From assembly GCF_000720725.1 (NCBI RefSeq), contig NZ_JOCQ01000030.1, forward strand, positions 1 through 64,000: a DNA stretch of 64,000 nucleotides, given 5' to 3'. The position numbers were made by a program, and so were the translations under genes. A model generated the notes under the pieces. That model ran no database searches. It was given only the letters and a program-made list of their open reading frames with translations, and had not been told where the DNA came from. The stretch is from Streptomyces rimosus subsp. rimosus (lineage in GTDB: Bacteria > Actinomycetota > Actinomycetes > Streptomycetales > Streptomycetaceae). This document shows positions 49,025 through 56,057 of this stretch, one piece after another (positions within the stretch are counted from its first letter, which is position 1; every line of letters begins with the position of its first letter).

Positions 49025-50734
49025 ATGACGTTTACCCCGTACGCACCGCCGCCGTCCCGCGCCGGGCGGCGCGAGTGGACCGCGCTCGTGGTGCTCCTGC
49101 TGCCCTGCCTGCTCGTCTCGATGGACGTCTCGGTGCTCTACTTCGCCGTGCCGTTCCTCTCCGCGGAACTCGCGCCCAGCGGCGTCGAGCAGCTGTGGAT
49201 CCTCGATGTCTACGGTTTCGTGCTCGCCGGGCTCCTGATCACCATGGGCGCGCTCGGCGACCGTATCGGCCGCCGCAAGCTGCTGCTCTCCGGCGCCGTC
49301 CTCTTCGGTGTCTCCTCGGTACTGGCGGCGTACGCGCAGAGCGCCGGCATGCTCATCGCCGCCCGCGCGGTGCTCGGCGTCAGCGGCGCCACCCTGCTGC
49401 CGTCCACCCTCGCCCTGGTCCGCAACCTCTTCCACGACGCCAAGCAGCGGGGTCGGGCCATCGCGATCTGGTCCGGCGCCATGATGGGCGGCATCGCGGT
49501 CGGGCCGGTGCTCAGCGGCGTGCTGCTGGAGCACTTCTGGTGGGGATCGGTGTTCCTGATCAACACCCCGGCGATGCTGTTGCTGCTCGCGGCCGGACCG
49601 CTGCTCCTGCCGGAGTTCAAGTCCCCGGCGGCGGGGCGCTTCGACCTGGTGGGCGCGCTGCTCTCGCTGATCGCGATGCTGCCGATTGTCTACGGCGTCA
49701 AGGAGCTGGCCCGGCACGGCTTCGAGGTGACGCCCGTACTGGCCGTGGCGGCCGGGCTGGTGGCCGCCGCCGCCTTCGTACACCGGCAGCGCACCGCACA
49801 GCACCCGATGCTGGACCCGGAACTCTTCCGGCACCGCGGCTATTCGGTCTCCGTCCTGATGAACCTGCTGGCGATGTTCGCGCTGGTGGGCAGCGCGGTC
49901 TTCGTCACCCAGTACCTCCAGTCCGTTCGGGGCATGAGCCCGCTGGAGGCGGCGCTGTGGAATGTGGTGCCGACCCTCGCGGTGGGCGGCATCGCCCCGG
50001 TCGCCGCGGCACTCGCACAGCGCATGGACCGGGCCTTCGTCATCGCCGGCGGATTCCTGGCCGCCGCCGGGGGCTTCCTGTGGGTGTCCCGGGCGGAGGC
50101 GGACACGGCCCTGTGGACCGTGCTGCTGGGGGCCGCCGTCTACGGGGCGGGGCTGGTGATGGTGATGTCGCTCGGCACCGAACTGGCCCTGGGCGTCGCC
50201 CCGCCGGAGCGCGCGGGCTCGGCCTCCGCACTCCTGGAGTCCGGCTCGGAACTGGGCGGCGCACTGGGGCTGGCGCTGCTGGGCACCCTCGGCAACACCG
50301 TCTACCACGGCGAGATCGACGGAGCCGTGCCGGCCGGACTGCCCGCGAGCGCGGCGGACACCGTACGGGAAACCCTGGCCGGAGCAGCGGCAGTCGCGGG
50401 AGAACTGCCGGGCCGGGCGGGGGAAGCGCTGCTGACGGCGGCTCGTACGGCATTCGTCCACGGGCAGCAGGTGGCGCTGGTCGGCGCGGGGTGCGTGATG
50501 GTGCTGGGGGCGGTGCTGGCGGTGCTGCTCAAGGGCGTACGGATACAGACGGCGACGGAGGAGGGTGGGGCGGGGCATGGCGGATCGCAGCAGGGTTGCG
50601 CGGACTCCGCGGATGCCCTGGCTGCTTCGGCTGATCCTGCCAGGCCTGCCACTTCACTTGAACCGGCCAGTCCTGCCACTTCTGCCGATCCTGCCGCGTC
50701 GGCCGATCCGGCCGCCCCGTTCACCCGAAGCTGA
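49025..50734 (+). CDS. DHA2-family MFS drug exporter (14 helices)
   Basis: 569 aa from ATG 49025. Proton-coupled exporter with the MFS motif A loop GALGDRIGRRKLLL (residues ~77-90), motif C-like AIWSGAMMGGIAVGPVLSGVL (~155-175) and about 14 predicted helices, as in SmvA/QacA-type multidrug pumps. The C-terminal ~50 residues are an unusual cytoplasmic tail of repeated ADPA/SPATS units. No Shine-Dalgarno is seen; a promoter places transcription at the ATG. Divergent from the GntR-TetR regulator with an inverted repeat between them. Its end overlaps the convergent MDMPI-like gene by 14 bases. Confidence 0.87.
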   Translation: MTFTPYAPPPSRAGRREWTALVVLLLPCLLVSMDVSVLYFAVPFLSAELAPSGVEQLWILDVYGFVLAGLLITMGALGDRIGRRKLLLSGAVLFGVSSVLAAYAQSAGMLIAARAVLGVSGATLLPSTLALVRNLFHDAKQRGRAIAIWSGAMMGGIAVGPVLSGVLLEHFWWGSVFLINTPAMLLLLAAGPLLLPEFKSPAAGRFDLVGALLSLIAMLPIVYGVKELARHGFEVTPVLAVAAGLVAAAAFVHRQRTAQHPMLDPELFRHRGYSVSVLMNLLAMFALVGSAVFVTQYLQSVRGMSPLEAALWNVVPTLAVGGIAPVAAALAQRMDRAFVIAGGFLAAAGGFLWVSRAEADTALWTVLLGAAVYGAGLVMVMSLGTELALGVAPPERAGSASALLESGSELGGALGLALLGTLGNTVYHGEIDGAVPAGLPASAADTVRETLAGAAAVAGELPGRAGEALLTAARTAFVHGQQVALVGAGCVMVLGAVLAVLLKGVRIQTATEEGGAGHGGSQQGCADSADALAASADPARPATSLEPASPATSADPAASADPAAPFTRS

Positions 50735-51524
50735 CCCGCTCCCACCAGAAGTCCAGCAGCGGCCGGTCACCGGATATCCCGATACCGGGGTGGTCGGCGG
50801 GCCGCCGCCGGTAGACGACGAGCAGCAGGTCGGTCAGCGGTCCGCACACCGTCACGGCGGCCTCCTCCCGCGGGGCGTGGCGCCAGGTGATCGCCTCGCC
50901 GGTCAGGTCGACCAGCCAGTCGGCGGTCGTCTCCGGCGCCACGCCGGTGGCCCGGAAGCGCAGCGTCCGGCCGGGGCCCAACAGCTCGCGCATTTCCGGA
51001 TGGTGCGTGAACATCTCCGGCTGCGAGCCCAGTTCCAGCCACTCCGTGAAGCAGTCGGCGGCGACCCGCTCGTCGAGCGTGAATTCCGCGCCGGCGGCCA
51101 GGAACGCGTCGGCACGGTGGATCACCGTCTCGTTGGCCATCCGGCGGGCGTAGAAGGCGGCGGCCGGGGCCAGCCGGGGGAGCGGCACCCAGGCCTCCGC
51201 GCCGGGCCCGGCGGCCCGCAGCGTCTCCGCCAGCAGGGCGGCACCCTCGCCGAGCCAGCCGTCGAGCAGCGCCGGGTCCTCGTCCGCATACGGCGACAGG
51301 TCGCGGAAGCGGGCGTCGGGCGGGGGCTCGGCCGAGCCCGTGCGCACCACCTCCTCGGCCCAGCGGTGGGCGCCGCCCAGATGTCGCAGCAACTGGCCGA
51401 GGTTCCAGCCGGGACAGGAGGGCACCGGGGTTCTGAGGTGGTGCGCCTTCTTGACGAGGGAGCGCAACAGCTCGGTCTGCGCGACGATTTCGGTGCAGTG
51501 GCGGTCGTACGTCGAGGCGTTCAT
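50721..51524 (-). CDS. Mycothiol-dependent maleylpyruvate isomerase-like (MDMPI/DinB fold) protein
   Basis: 267 aa from ATG 51524. Four-helix DinB/MDMPI domain in the first ~155 residues with the metal-binding His in LLRHLGGAHRWAEEVV (~48-62) and in FYARRMANETVIHRADA (~130), plus PVPSCPGWNLGQLLRHL near the start; a C-terminal SCP2-like sterol-carrier domain follows (~175-267). Members act as mycothiol-dependent isomerases or transferases, but most are uncharacterised. The gene is convergent with the exporter and shares its end. Next upstream on the same strand is a mycothiol-linked DsbA-fold protein, a plausible thematic pair. Confidence 0.8.
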   Translation of the reverse strand: MNASTYDRHCTEIVAQTELLRSLVKKAHHLRTPVPSCPGWNLGQLLRHLGGAHRWAEEVVRTGSAEPPPDARFRDLSPYADEDPALLDGWLGEGAALLAETLRAAGPGAEAWVPLPRLAPAAAFYARRMANETVIHRADAFLAAGAEFTLDERVAADCFTEWLELGSQPEMFTHHPEMRELLGPGRTLRFRATGVAPETTADWLVDLTGEAITWRHAPREEAAVTVCGPLTDLLLVVYRRRPADHPGIGISGDRPLLDFWWERVSFG

Positions 51525-51564
51525 GCCGCCACGGTAGGTCCCGCCACTGACAACCGGCCCTCCC

Positions 51565-52203
51565 TCAGCTGAAGTCCAGCTCCCCGGTCCGGGTCCGCTT
51601 CAGCTCGAAGAACTTGTCGTAACCGGCGAGCAGGCGGGCGCCGTCGAAGATCCGCGCCGCTTCCTCGCCGCGCGGGATCGCCGTCAGCACCGGGCCGAAG
51701 AAGGCGACGCCGTCGATGTGGATGGTGGGCGTGCCGACGTCCTCGCCGACCGGGTCCATGCCCTCGTGGTGGCTCTTACGCAGCGCGTCGTCGTAGTCCG
51801 TGCTGTCCGCGGCGGCGGCCAGGTCATCGGGCAGCCCGGCCTCGGCGAGCGCCTCCTTGATGACGGCCTCGTAGTCGTCGCGGCCGTCGTTGTGCAGGCG
51901 GGTGCCGAGCGCGGTGTAGAGGTCGCGCAGTACGGGCTCGCCGTGCGCCTGGGCGGCGGCGATGCAGACCCGTACCGGGCCCCAGCCCTTGGCCAGCAGC
52001 TCCTTGTACTGCTCGGGCAGGCCCTCGCGGCCCTCGTTGAGGACGGACAGGCTCATCACGCGGAAGCGCAGGTCCAGGTCGCGGTGGCGCTCCACCTCCA
52101 GGATCCAGCGGGAGGTGATCCAGGCGAACGGGCAGAGGGGGTCGAAGTAGAAGTCGACCGTGTGACGGGTGGAGTTCGGGGAAGTCGCATCGTGAACAGT
52201 CAT
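51565..52203 (-). CDS. DsbA-family protein, mycothiol-dependent nitroreductase-like (Rv2466c type)
   Basis: 212 aa from ATG 52203. Thioredoxin-fold DsbA/2-hydroxychromene isomerase type: VDFYFDPLCPFAWITSRWILEVER (residues ~15-38) carries a CPFA site with a single Cys, LRFRVMSLSVLNEGREGLPEQY (~45-66) and the cis-Pro region DVGTPTIHIDGVAFFGPV (~150-167). In mycobacteria this family uses mycothiol to reduce nitro compounds and helps oxidative stress tolerance. The CxxC motif is CPFA, with only one cysteine, typical of mycothiol users. The downstream MDMPI-like gene is on the same strand 40 bases away. Confidence 0.8.
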   Translation of the reverse strand: MTVHDATSPNSTRHTVDFYFDPLCPFAWITSRWILEVERHRDLDLRFRVMSLSVLNEGREGLPEQYKELLAKGWGPVRVCIAAAQAHGEPVLRDLYTALGTRLHNDGRDDYEAVIKEALAEAGLPDDLAAAADSTDYDDALRKSHHEGMDPVGEDVGTPTIHIDGVAFFGPVLTAIPRGEEAARIFDGARLLAGYDKFFELKRTRTGELDFS

Positions 52204-52331
52204 GGCGCCACGATAGTTCGATCCGGAACTTTCGGCCGGGCGGAATCCGCCACGCCGCGGCCGTCGGGCCGAAACCAACCGGTGGAACCCTCCGGTCCGC
52301 GTCCCCCGGGCGCCGGCCCGGTCACCGGCTC

Positions 52332-52763
52332 CTACTCCGGCGCGATGCCCAGCATCCGCTGGAGCAGCTCCTTGAGGAGCGCGCGCTCCGTGACGGACAG
52401 CTCGCCGAGCGGTTCGCGCGCGAAGTCCAGAGAATCGCGCAGCCGTTGGGCCGTCGCGCGGCCCGCTTCGGTGGGGACGGCCAGCTTGACCCGGCGGTCG
52501 GCCGGGTCCGGGCGGCGCTCGACCAGGCCCCGGGATTCCAGGCGGTCCACGATGCCGGTCACGTTCGACGGCTCGCACTTCAGGCTCGCCGCTATCCGCC
52601 GCATCGGCATCGGCTCGTGGGCGAGCAGGCGCAGCACCCGGGCCTGGGCGCCGGTGAGGCTGTGCTCGGCCGCCGCGTGCTCGTACTCCTCGTAGTAGCG
52701 GGCCACGACGGTGCCGATCAGCTCGACGACCTCGATGGTCAGAGGGTCTGCGCGAGGAGTCAT
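52332..52763 (-). CDS. MarR-family transcriptional regulator
   Basis: 143 aa from ATG 52763; in-frame upstream start 52811 has no support. Winged helix-turn-helix: LTGAQARVLRLLAHEPMPMRRIAASLKCEPSNVTGIVDRLESRGLVERRPDPADRRVKLAVPTEAG (residues ~37-101). One Cys in the recognition region (LKCEPSN) might be redox-sensitive but is not at the N-terminal position of OhrR proteins. It is divergent from the quinone-oxidoreductase-like gene and close to an Ohr-type peroxidase, so redox or electrophile stress control is likely. No ribosome binding site precedes the ATG; a -10-like element suggests leaderless expression. Confidence 0.87.
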   Translation of the reverse strand: MTPRADPLTIEVVELIGTVVARYYEEYEHAAAEHSLTGAQARVLRLLAHEPMPMRRIAASLKCEPSNVTGIVDRLESRGLVERRPDPADRRVKLAVPTEAGRATAQRLRDSLDFAREPLGELSVTERALLKELLQRMLGIAPE

Positions 52764-52769
52764 GACACC

Positions 52770-52775
52770 AGGATA
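52770..52775 (-). promoter_or_regulatory. Candidate -10 of the marR gene (leaderless)
   Basis: On the minus strand TATCCT, then GGTGTC, then ATG 52763: the TANNNT-N6-ATG form of a leaderless start. TTCACG (52797-52792) 16 bases upstream may be the -35. Confidence 0.45.
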
Positions 52776-52817
52776 GCGAATTGCTTGACAACGTGAAATA
52801 TGTAGGAGCATGGTTGT

Positions 52818-52830
52818 TTCAGGACCTGAA
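52818..52830. promoter_or_regulatory. Candidate MarR operator
   Basis: TTCAGG-A-CCTGAA is a perfect palindrome in the leader of the quinone-oxidoreductase-like gene, between a TTGACA (52785-52790) and the ribosome binding site. MarR proteins bind palindromes of this size. Confidence 0.5.
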
Positions 52831-52851
52831 GCATTTTAGGAGGAGCAGCCC

Positions 52852-53874
52852 ATGTCCGCACTGCCCACGTCCGGCCGCGAATGGCACCTGGTCGCCCGCC
52901 CGCACGGCTGGCCGAAGCCGGAGGACTTCGCGCTGCGCGAGGCCGCGGTCACCGAGCCCGGCGAGGGACAGCTCCTCGTCCGCAACCTGTACTTCTCCGT
53001 CGATCCGTACATGCGCGGCCGCATGAACGACGTGAAGTCCTACACCCCGCCCTTCCAGCTCGACCAGCCGATGGAGGGCGGCGCGGTCGGCGAGATCATC
53101 GCGTCGAACGCCGAGGGCTTCGCGGTCGGCGACCACGTCCTGCACTTCAACGGCTGGCGTGAGTACGCCGTCGTGGACGCCAGGAAGACCGCCAAGGTGG
53201 ACGGCTCCCTGGCGCCTCTCTCCGCCTACCTGGGCGTGCTCGGCATGCCGGGTCTGACGGCCTACGCGGGCCTGCTGGAGGTCGCCTCCTTCAAGGAGGG
53301 CGACACCGTCTTCGTGTCCGGCGCGGCCGGCGCGGTGGGCAGCGAGGTCGGCCAGATCGCCAAGCTCAAGGGCGCCGCGCGCGTCATCGGCAGCGCGGGC
53401 TCCGACGAGAAGGTCGAGCTGCTGACGAAGGAGTACGGCTTCGACGCCGCCTTCAACTACAAGTCGGACGAGTCGGTCAAGGACCAGCTCCGCAAGGCCG
53501 CGCCCGACGGCATCGACGTCTACTTCGACAACGTCGGCGGCGACCACCTGGAAGCCGCCATCGACTCGCTCAACACCCACGGCCGCGTCGCCGTCTGCGG
53601 CATGATCTCGCAGTACAACGCCACCGAGCCGACCCCCGCGCCGCGCAACCTCGCGCTGATCATCGGCAAGCGGCTGCGCATCCAGGGCATGCTCGTCGCC
53701 GACCACAGCCACCTCCAGGAGCAGTTCGTGCAGGAGGTCTCGGCCTGGGTGCGCTCGGGCGAGCTGAAGTACCGCGAGACCAAGGTGCGCGGCGTCGAGA
53801 ACGGCGTCGAGGCGTTCCTCGGCCTGCTGCGCGGTGACAACACCGGCAAGATGATCGTCGACCTGACGGACTGA
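52852..53874 (+). CDS. NADP-dependent medium-chain oxidoreductase (CurA/PTGR-like)
   Basis: 340 aa from ATG 52852 with AGGAGG upstream. Zinc-free MDR protein: LLVRNLYFSVDPYMRGRMND (residues ~42-61), MEGGAVGEIIAS, the Rossmann motif VFVSGAAGAVGSEVGQIAKLKGAARVIGSAGS (~158-188) and FDAAFNYKSD. This family reduces alpha,beta-unsaturated ketones, aldehydes or quinones with NADPH and detoxifies electrophiles. It is divergent from the MarR gene with an operator-like palindrome in its leader. The Ohr-type gene follows 149 bases downstream on the same strand. Confidence 0.87.
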   Translation: MSALPTSGREWHLVARPHGWPKPEDFALREAAVTEPGEGQLLVRNLYFSVDPYMRGRMNDVKSYTPPFQLDQPMEGGAVGEIIASNAEGFAVGDHVLHFNGWREYAVVDARKTAKVDGSLAPLSAYLGVLGMPGLTAYAGLLEVASFKEGDTVFVSGAAGAVGSEVGQIAKLKGAARVIGSAGSDEKVELLTKEYGFDAAFNYKSDESVKDQLRKAAPDGIDVYFDNVGGDHLEAAIDSLNTHGRVAVCGMISQYNATEPTPAPRNLALIIGKRLRIQGMLVADHSHLQEQFVQEVSAWVRSGELKYRETKVRGVENGVEAFLGLLRGDNTGKMIVDLTD

Positions 53875-54023
53875 CCCGGCCCCACGGACCGGTCCGCTCT
53901 CACCGGCTGACCCGGTCTCACGGACTGATCCGGGCAACCGCCCGGCCCGGACGGGCCATTAGGCTCGCACCAAGCCGTCGCGATCGTGGGCGCGAGTCGC
54001 GGCGAACCACAGGAGGATCATTC

Positions 54024-54452
54024 ATGTCCATCCAGCCCGTAGACGTCGTCTACACCGCCGTCGCCACCGCCGAGAACGGCCGGGACGGCCGCGTCGCCAG
54101 CGACGACGGCAAGCTGGACGTCGTGGTCAACCCGCCCAAGGAACAGGGCGGCAGCGGCGCCGGCACCAACCCCGAGCAGCTCTTCGCGGCCGGCTACAGC
54201 GCCTGCTTCCAGGGCGCGCTGAGTGTCGTCGCCCGCCGGGAGAAGGCGGACGTCTCCGGCTCCCGGGTGACCGCCGAGGTCGGCATCGGCAAGACCCCGG
54301 ACGGCGGCTTCGGCCTCACCGTCGAGATCACCGCCACCATCCCGAACGTGGACGAGGCCACCGCCAAGGACCTGGTCGAAAAGGCCCACCAGGTCTGCCC
54401 GTACTCGAACGCCACCCGCGGCAACATCGACGTCAAGCTGAACGTCGCCTGA
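54024..54452 (+). CDS. ohr: Organic hydroperoxide resistance protein (Ohr/OsmC family)
   Basis: 142 aa from ATG 54024 with AGGAGGAT upstream. Thiol peroxidase of the Ohr/OsmC fold with the paired catalytic cysteines AGYSACFQGALS (residues ~57-68) and HQVCPYSNATRGN (~121-133), and the Arg/Glu frame in TNPEQLFAA. It reduces organic hydroperoxides, taking electrons from a thiol such as mycothiol or lipoyl protein. Its position near a MarR regulator fits an oxidative-stress module, though the regulator is not clearly OhrR. Confidence 0.9.
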   Translation: MSIQPVDVVYTAVATAENGRDGRVASDDGKLDVVVNPPKEQGGSGAGTNPEQLFAAGYSACFQGALSVVARREKADVSGSRVTAEVGIGKTPDGGFGLTVEITATIPNVDEATAKDLVEKAHQVCPYSNATRGNIDVKLNVA

Positions 54453-54540
54453 CGAGCTGATGGTCGTCTGACGAGCTGACCGCCGTCTGACGCGCCGCGC
54501 CATGGTGAGGGCCGCATCCCCGCGCTGGGGGTGCGGTCCT

Positions 54541-54735
54541 TCGCCGTAGGGGGGCGGTCCTTGCCGGGCGCGATGGTGGCCCTTCGCCGTACGGGGCGGT
54601 CCTCGCCGTGCCCGATGGCGGCTCTTCGCCGTACCGGAAGCGGTCCTCGCCGTGCCGCCGACGGCGGTGCCTCGCCGTACCGGGGGCGGTCCTCGCCGTG
54701 CCCGGTGGTGATCCCTCGCCGTACCGGCGCAGCTC
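54541..54735. repeat. Tandem array, ~42-46 bp unit, about 4.5 copies
   Basis: Units begin TCGCCGTA at 54541, 54584, 54626, 54672 and 54716 (spacings 43, 42, 46, 44). Each contains GCGGTCCTTGCCG or GCGGTCCTCGCCGTGCC about 10 bases after the start and a GGTGGC/GGCGGC end. Identity between copies is high but not perfect. Not CRISPR: the copies are contiguous, without unique spacers. Confidence 0.75.
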
Positions 54736-54824
54736 GTCACCCGCCCCCGCCGCACACCCGTACCGATGCCCCCATAGCCCACCTGTGACGCAGGCCACTC
54801 GCCCCGCATCTTGACGCCACCCCC

Positions 54825-54864
54825 GTGTAATCGATTTCGTAAGCCCACGCGAAATCGATTACAC
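54825..54864. promoter_or_regulatory. Twin LacI-type operators of the rbs operon
   Basis: GTGTAATCGATTTCG (54825-54839) and its exact complement CGAAATCGATTACAC (54850-54864) form a perfect 15-bp inverted repeat with 10 bases between. Each arm also contains AATCGATT, the central CG palindrome typical of LacI-family sites, so these are two operators with centres 24 bases apart. Confidence 0.75.
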
Positions 54865-54980
54865 ACCGACGTGCGATCGAGACGCCCCAAGCCTCGGCAC
54901 CCCCGGCCGGCAGCGGCCCCGGCGTTCCCGACCGGCTCCATGGTGTCCTCGACCGGCTTCAGGGAAGGGCAAGGGCGCCC

Positions 54981-56057
54981 ATGGCGAAGATCAAGGACGT
55001 GGCCGAGCGGGCCGGGGTGTCCGTGGCCACCGTCTCCCGCGTGCTCAACGGGCGCAGTCCGGTCGCCGAGACCCGTGAGCGGGTGCTCGCCGCCGTCCAG
55101 GAGCTGGGCTACCGGCCCAACAACGTCGCCCGCGCCCTGCGCACCGCCCGTACCGGCACGCTCGGCCTGGTCATCAGCGATCTGACCAACCCGTTCTTCA
55201 CCGAACTCGCCGACGCCGTCGAGGACGCGGCCCGCGGCCTCGGCTACAGCCTGGTCATCGGCAACGCCGCCGAACGCCCCGGCCAGCAGGACGACTACAT
55301 CCGTACGCTGCTGGACCGCCGCATCGACGGTCTGCTGGTCAGCTCGGCCGGCACCGGCTCCGCGATGCTGGGCGAGGTCGTCGCCTCCGGCACCCCGCTG
55401 GTGCTGCTCGACCGGATCGTGCCCGGCATCGACGCGCCGTGCGTACGCGCCGACGGCAGCGCGGCGCTCACCGCCCTCGCCGCGCACCTCGCGGCCCTCG
55501 GCCGGCGGCGCCCCGCGATCATCGTCGCCCCGGCCGGCACGCCGACCGGCGACGAGCGGCTGGAACTCTTCCGTACGGCCCTGGCCGCGCACGGCATAGC
55601 GCTCCCGGACGAGCGGGTCGGCTCCACGCCCGACCTCCAGCACACCGGCGGCCGCCAGGTGATGCGCGGCTTCCTGGACCTGCCCGAGCCGCCCGACGCC
55701 GTACTGGCCACCGACAACCTGATGGCGCTCGGCGCGATGGACGAGATCCGCGCACGCGGGCTGCGGGTGCCCGACGACATGGCGCTCGTCGTCTACGACG
55801 ACGTGCCGTGGTTCGCGCACATCGACCCGCCGCTCACCGCCATCGCCCAGCCCACCCGCGAACTGGGCCGGGCCGCCGTACGCACCCTGCTGGAGCGGAT
55901 CGAGGGGCGCCCGGCCGATTCCGTCCTGCTGCCGGCCCGGCTCGTCATCCGCCGTTCCTGCGGGGAACCGGCCACCGGCCAGGAGGAGAACAGGGCCCAG
56001 CAGGGCCACACCCGACAGGAGCAGGAGAACACCCGACAGGAGAGGGACAGCGCATGA
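54981..56057 (+). CDS. rbsR: LacI-family ribose operon repressor
   Basis: 358 aa from ATG 54981. LacI HTH: KIKDVAERAGVSVATVSRVLNG (residues ~3-24) with hinge helix RPNNVARALRT, then a periplasmic-binding-protein-like core (LGLVISDLTNPFFTELADAVEDAARGLGY; AVLATDNLMALGAMDEIRARG; YDDVPWFAHIDPPLTAIAQP). The C-terminal ~25 residues are a polar QEENRAQQGHTRQEQENTRQ tail. The first gene of the ribose operon, it should bind the twin operators upstream and dissociate when ribose or a ribose phosphate binds. Its ATGA overlap couples rbsA. Confidence 0.9.
   Translation: MAKIKDVAERAGVSVATVSRVLNGRSPVAETRERVLAAVQELGYRPNNVARALRTARTGTLGLVISDLTNPFFTELADAVEDAARGLGYSLVIGNAAERPGQQDDYIRTLLDRRIDGLLVSSAGTGSAMLGEVVASGTPLVLLDRIVPGIDAPCVRADGSAALTALAAHLAALGRRRPAIIVAPAGTPTGDERLELFRTALAAHGIALPDERVGSTPDLQHTGGRQVMRGFLDLPEPPDAVLATDNLMALGAMDEIRARGLRVPDDMALVVYDDVPWFAHIDPPLTAIAQPTRELGRAAVRTLLERIEGRPADSVLLPARLVIRRSCGEPATGQEENRAQQGHTRQEQENTRQERDSA

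Larger units (their letters stand above)
54453..54980. other. Gene-free region between ohr and rbsR
   Basis: 528 bases without a gene. Left end: short repeats GTCTGACGAGCTGA near 54440-54475. Middle: the tandem array at 54541-54735. Right part: twin LacI-type operators at 54825-54864 and then the rbsR leader. Open readings inside the array are repeat artefacts. Confidence 0.6.

Noticed and set aside
54541..54735. CRISPR-like array
   Set aside because: Units are contiguous with no unique spacers, no leader and no cas genes.
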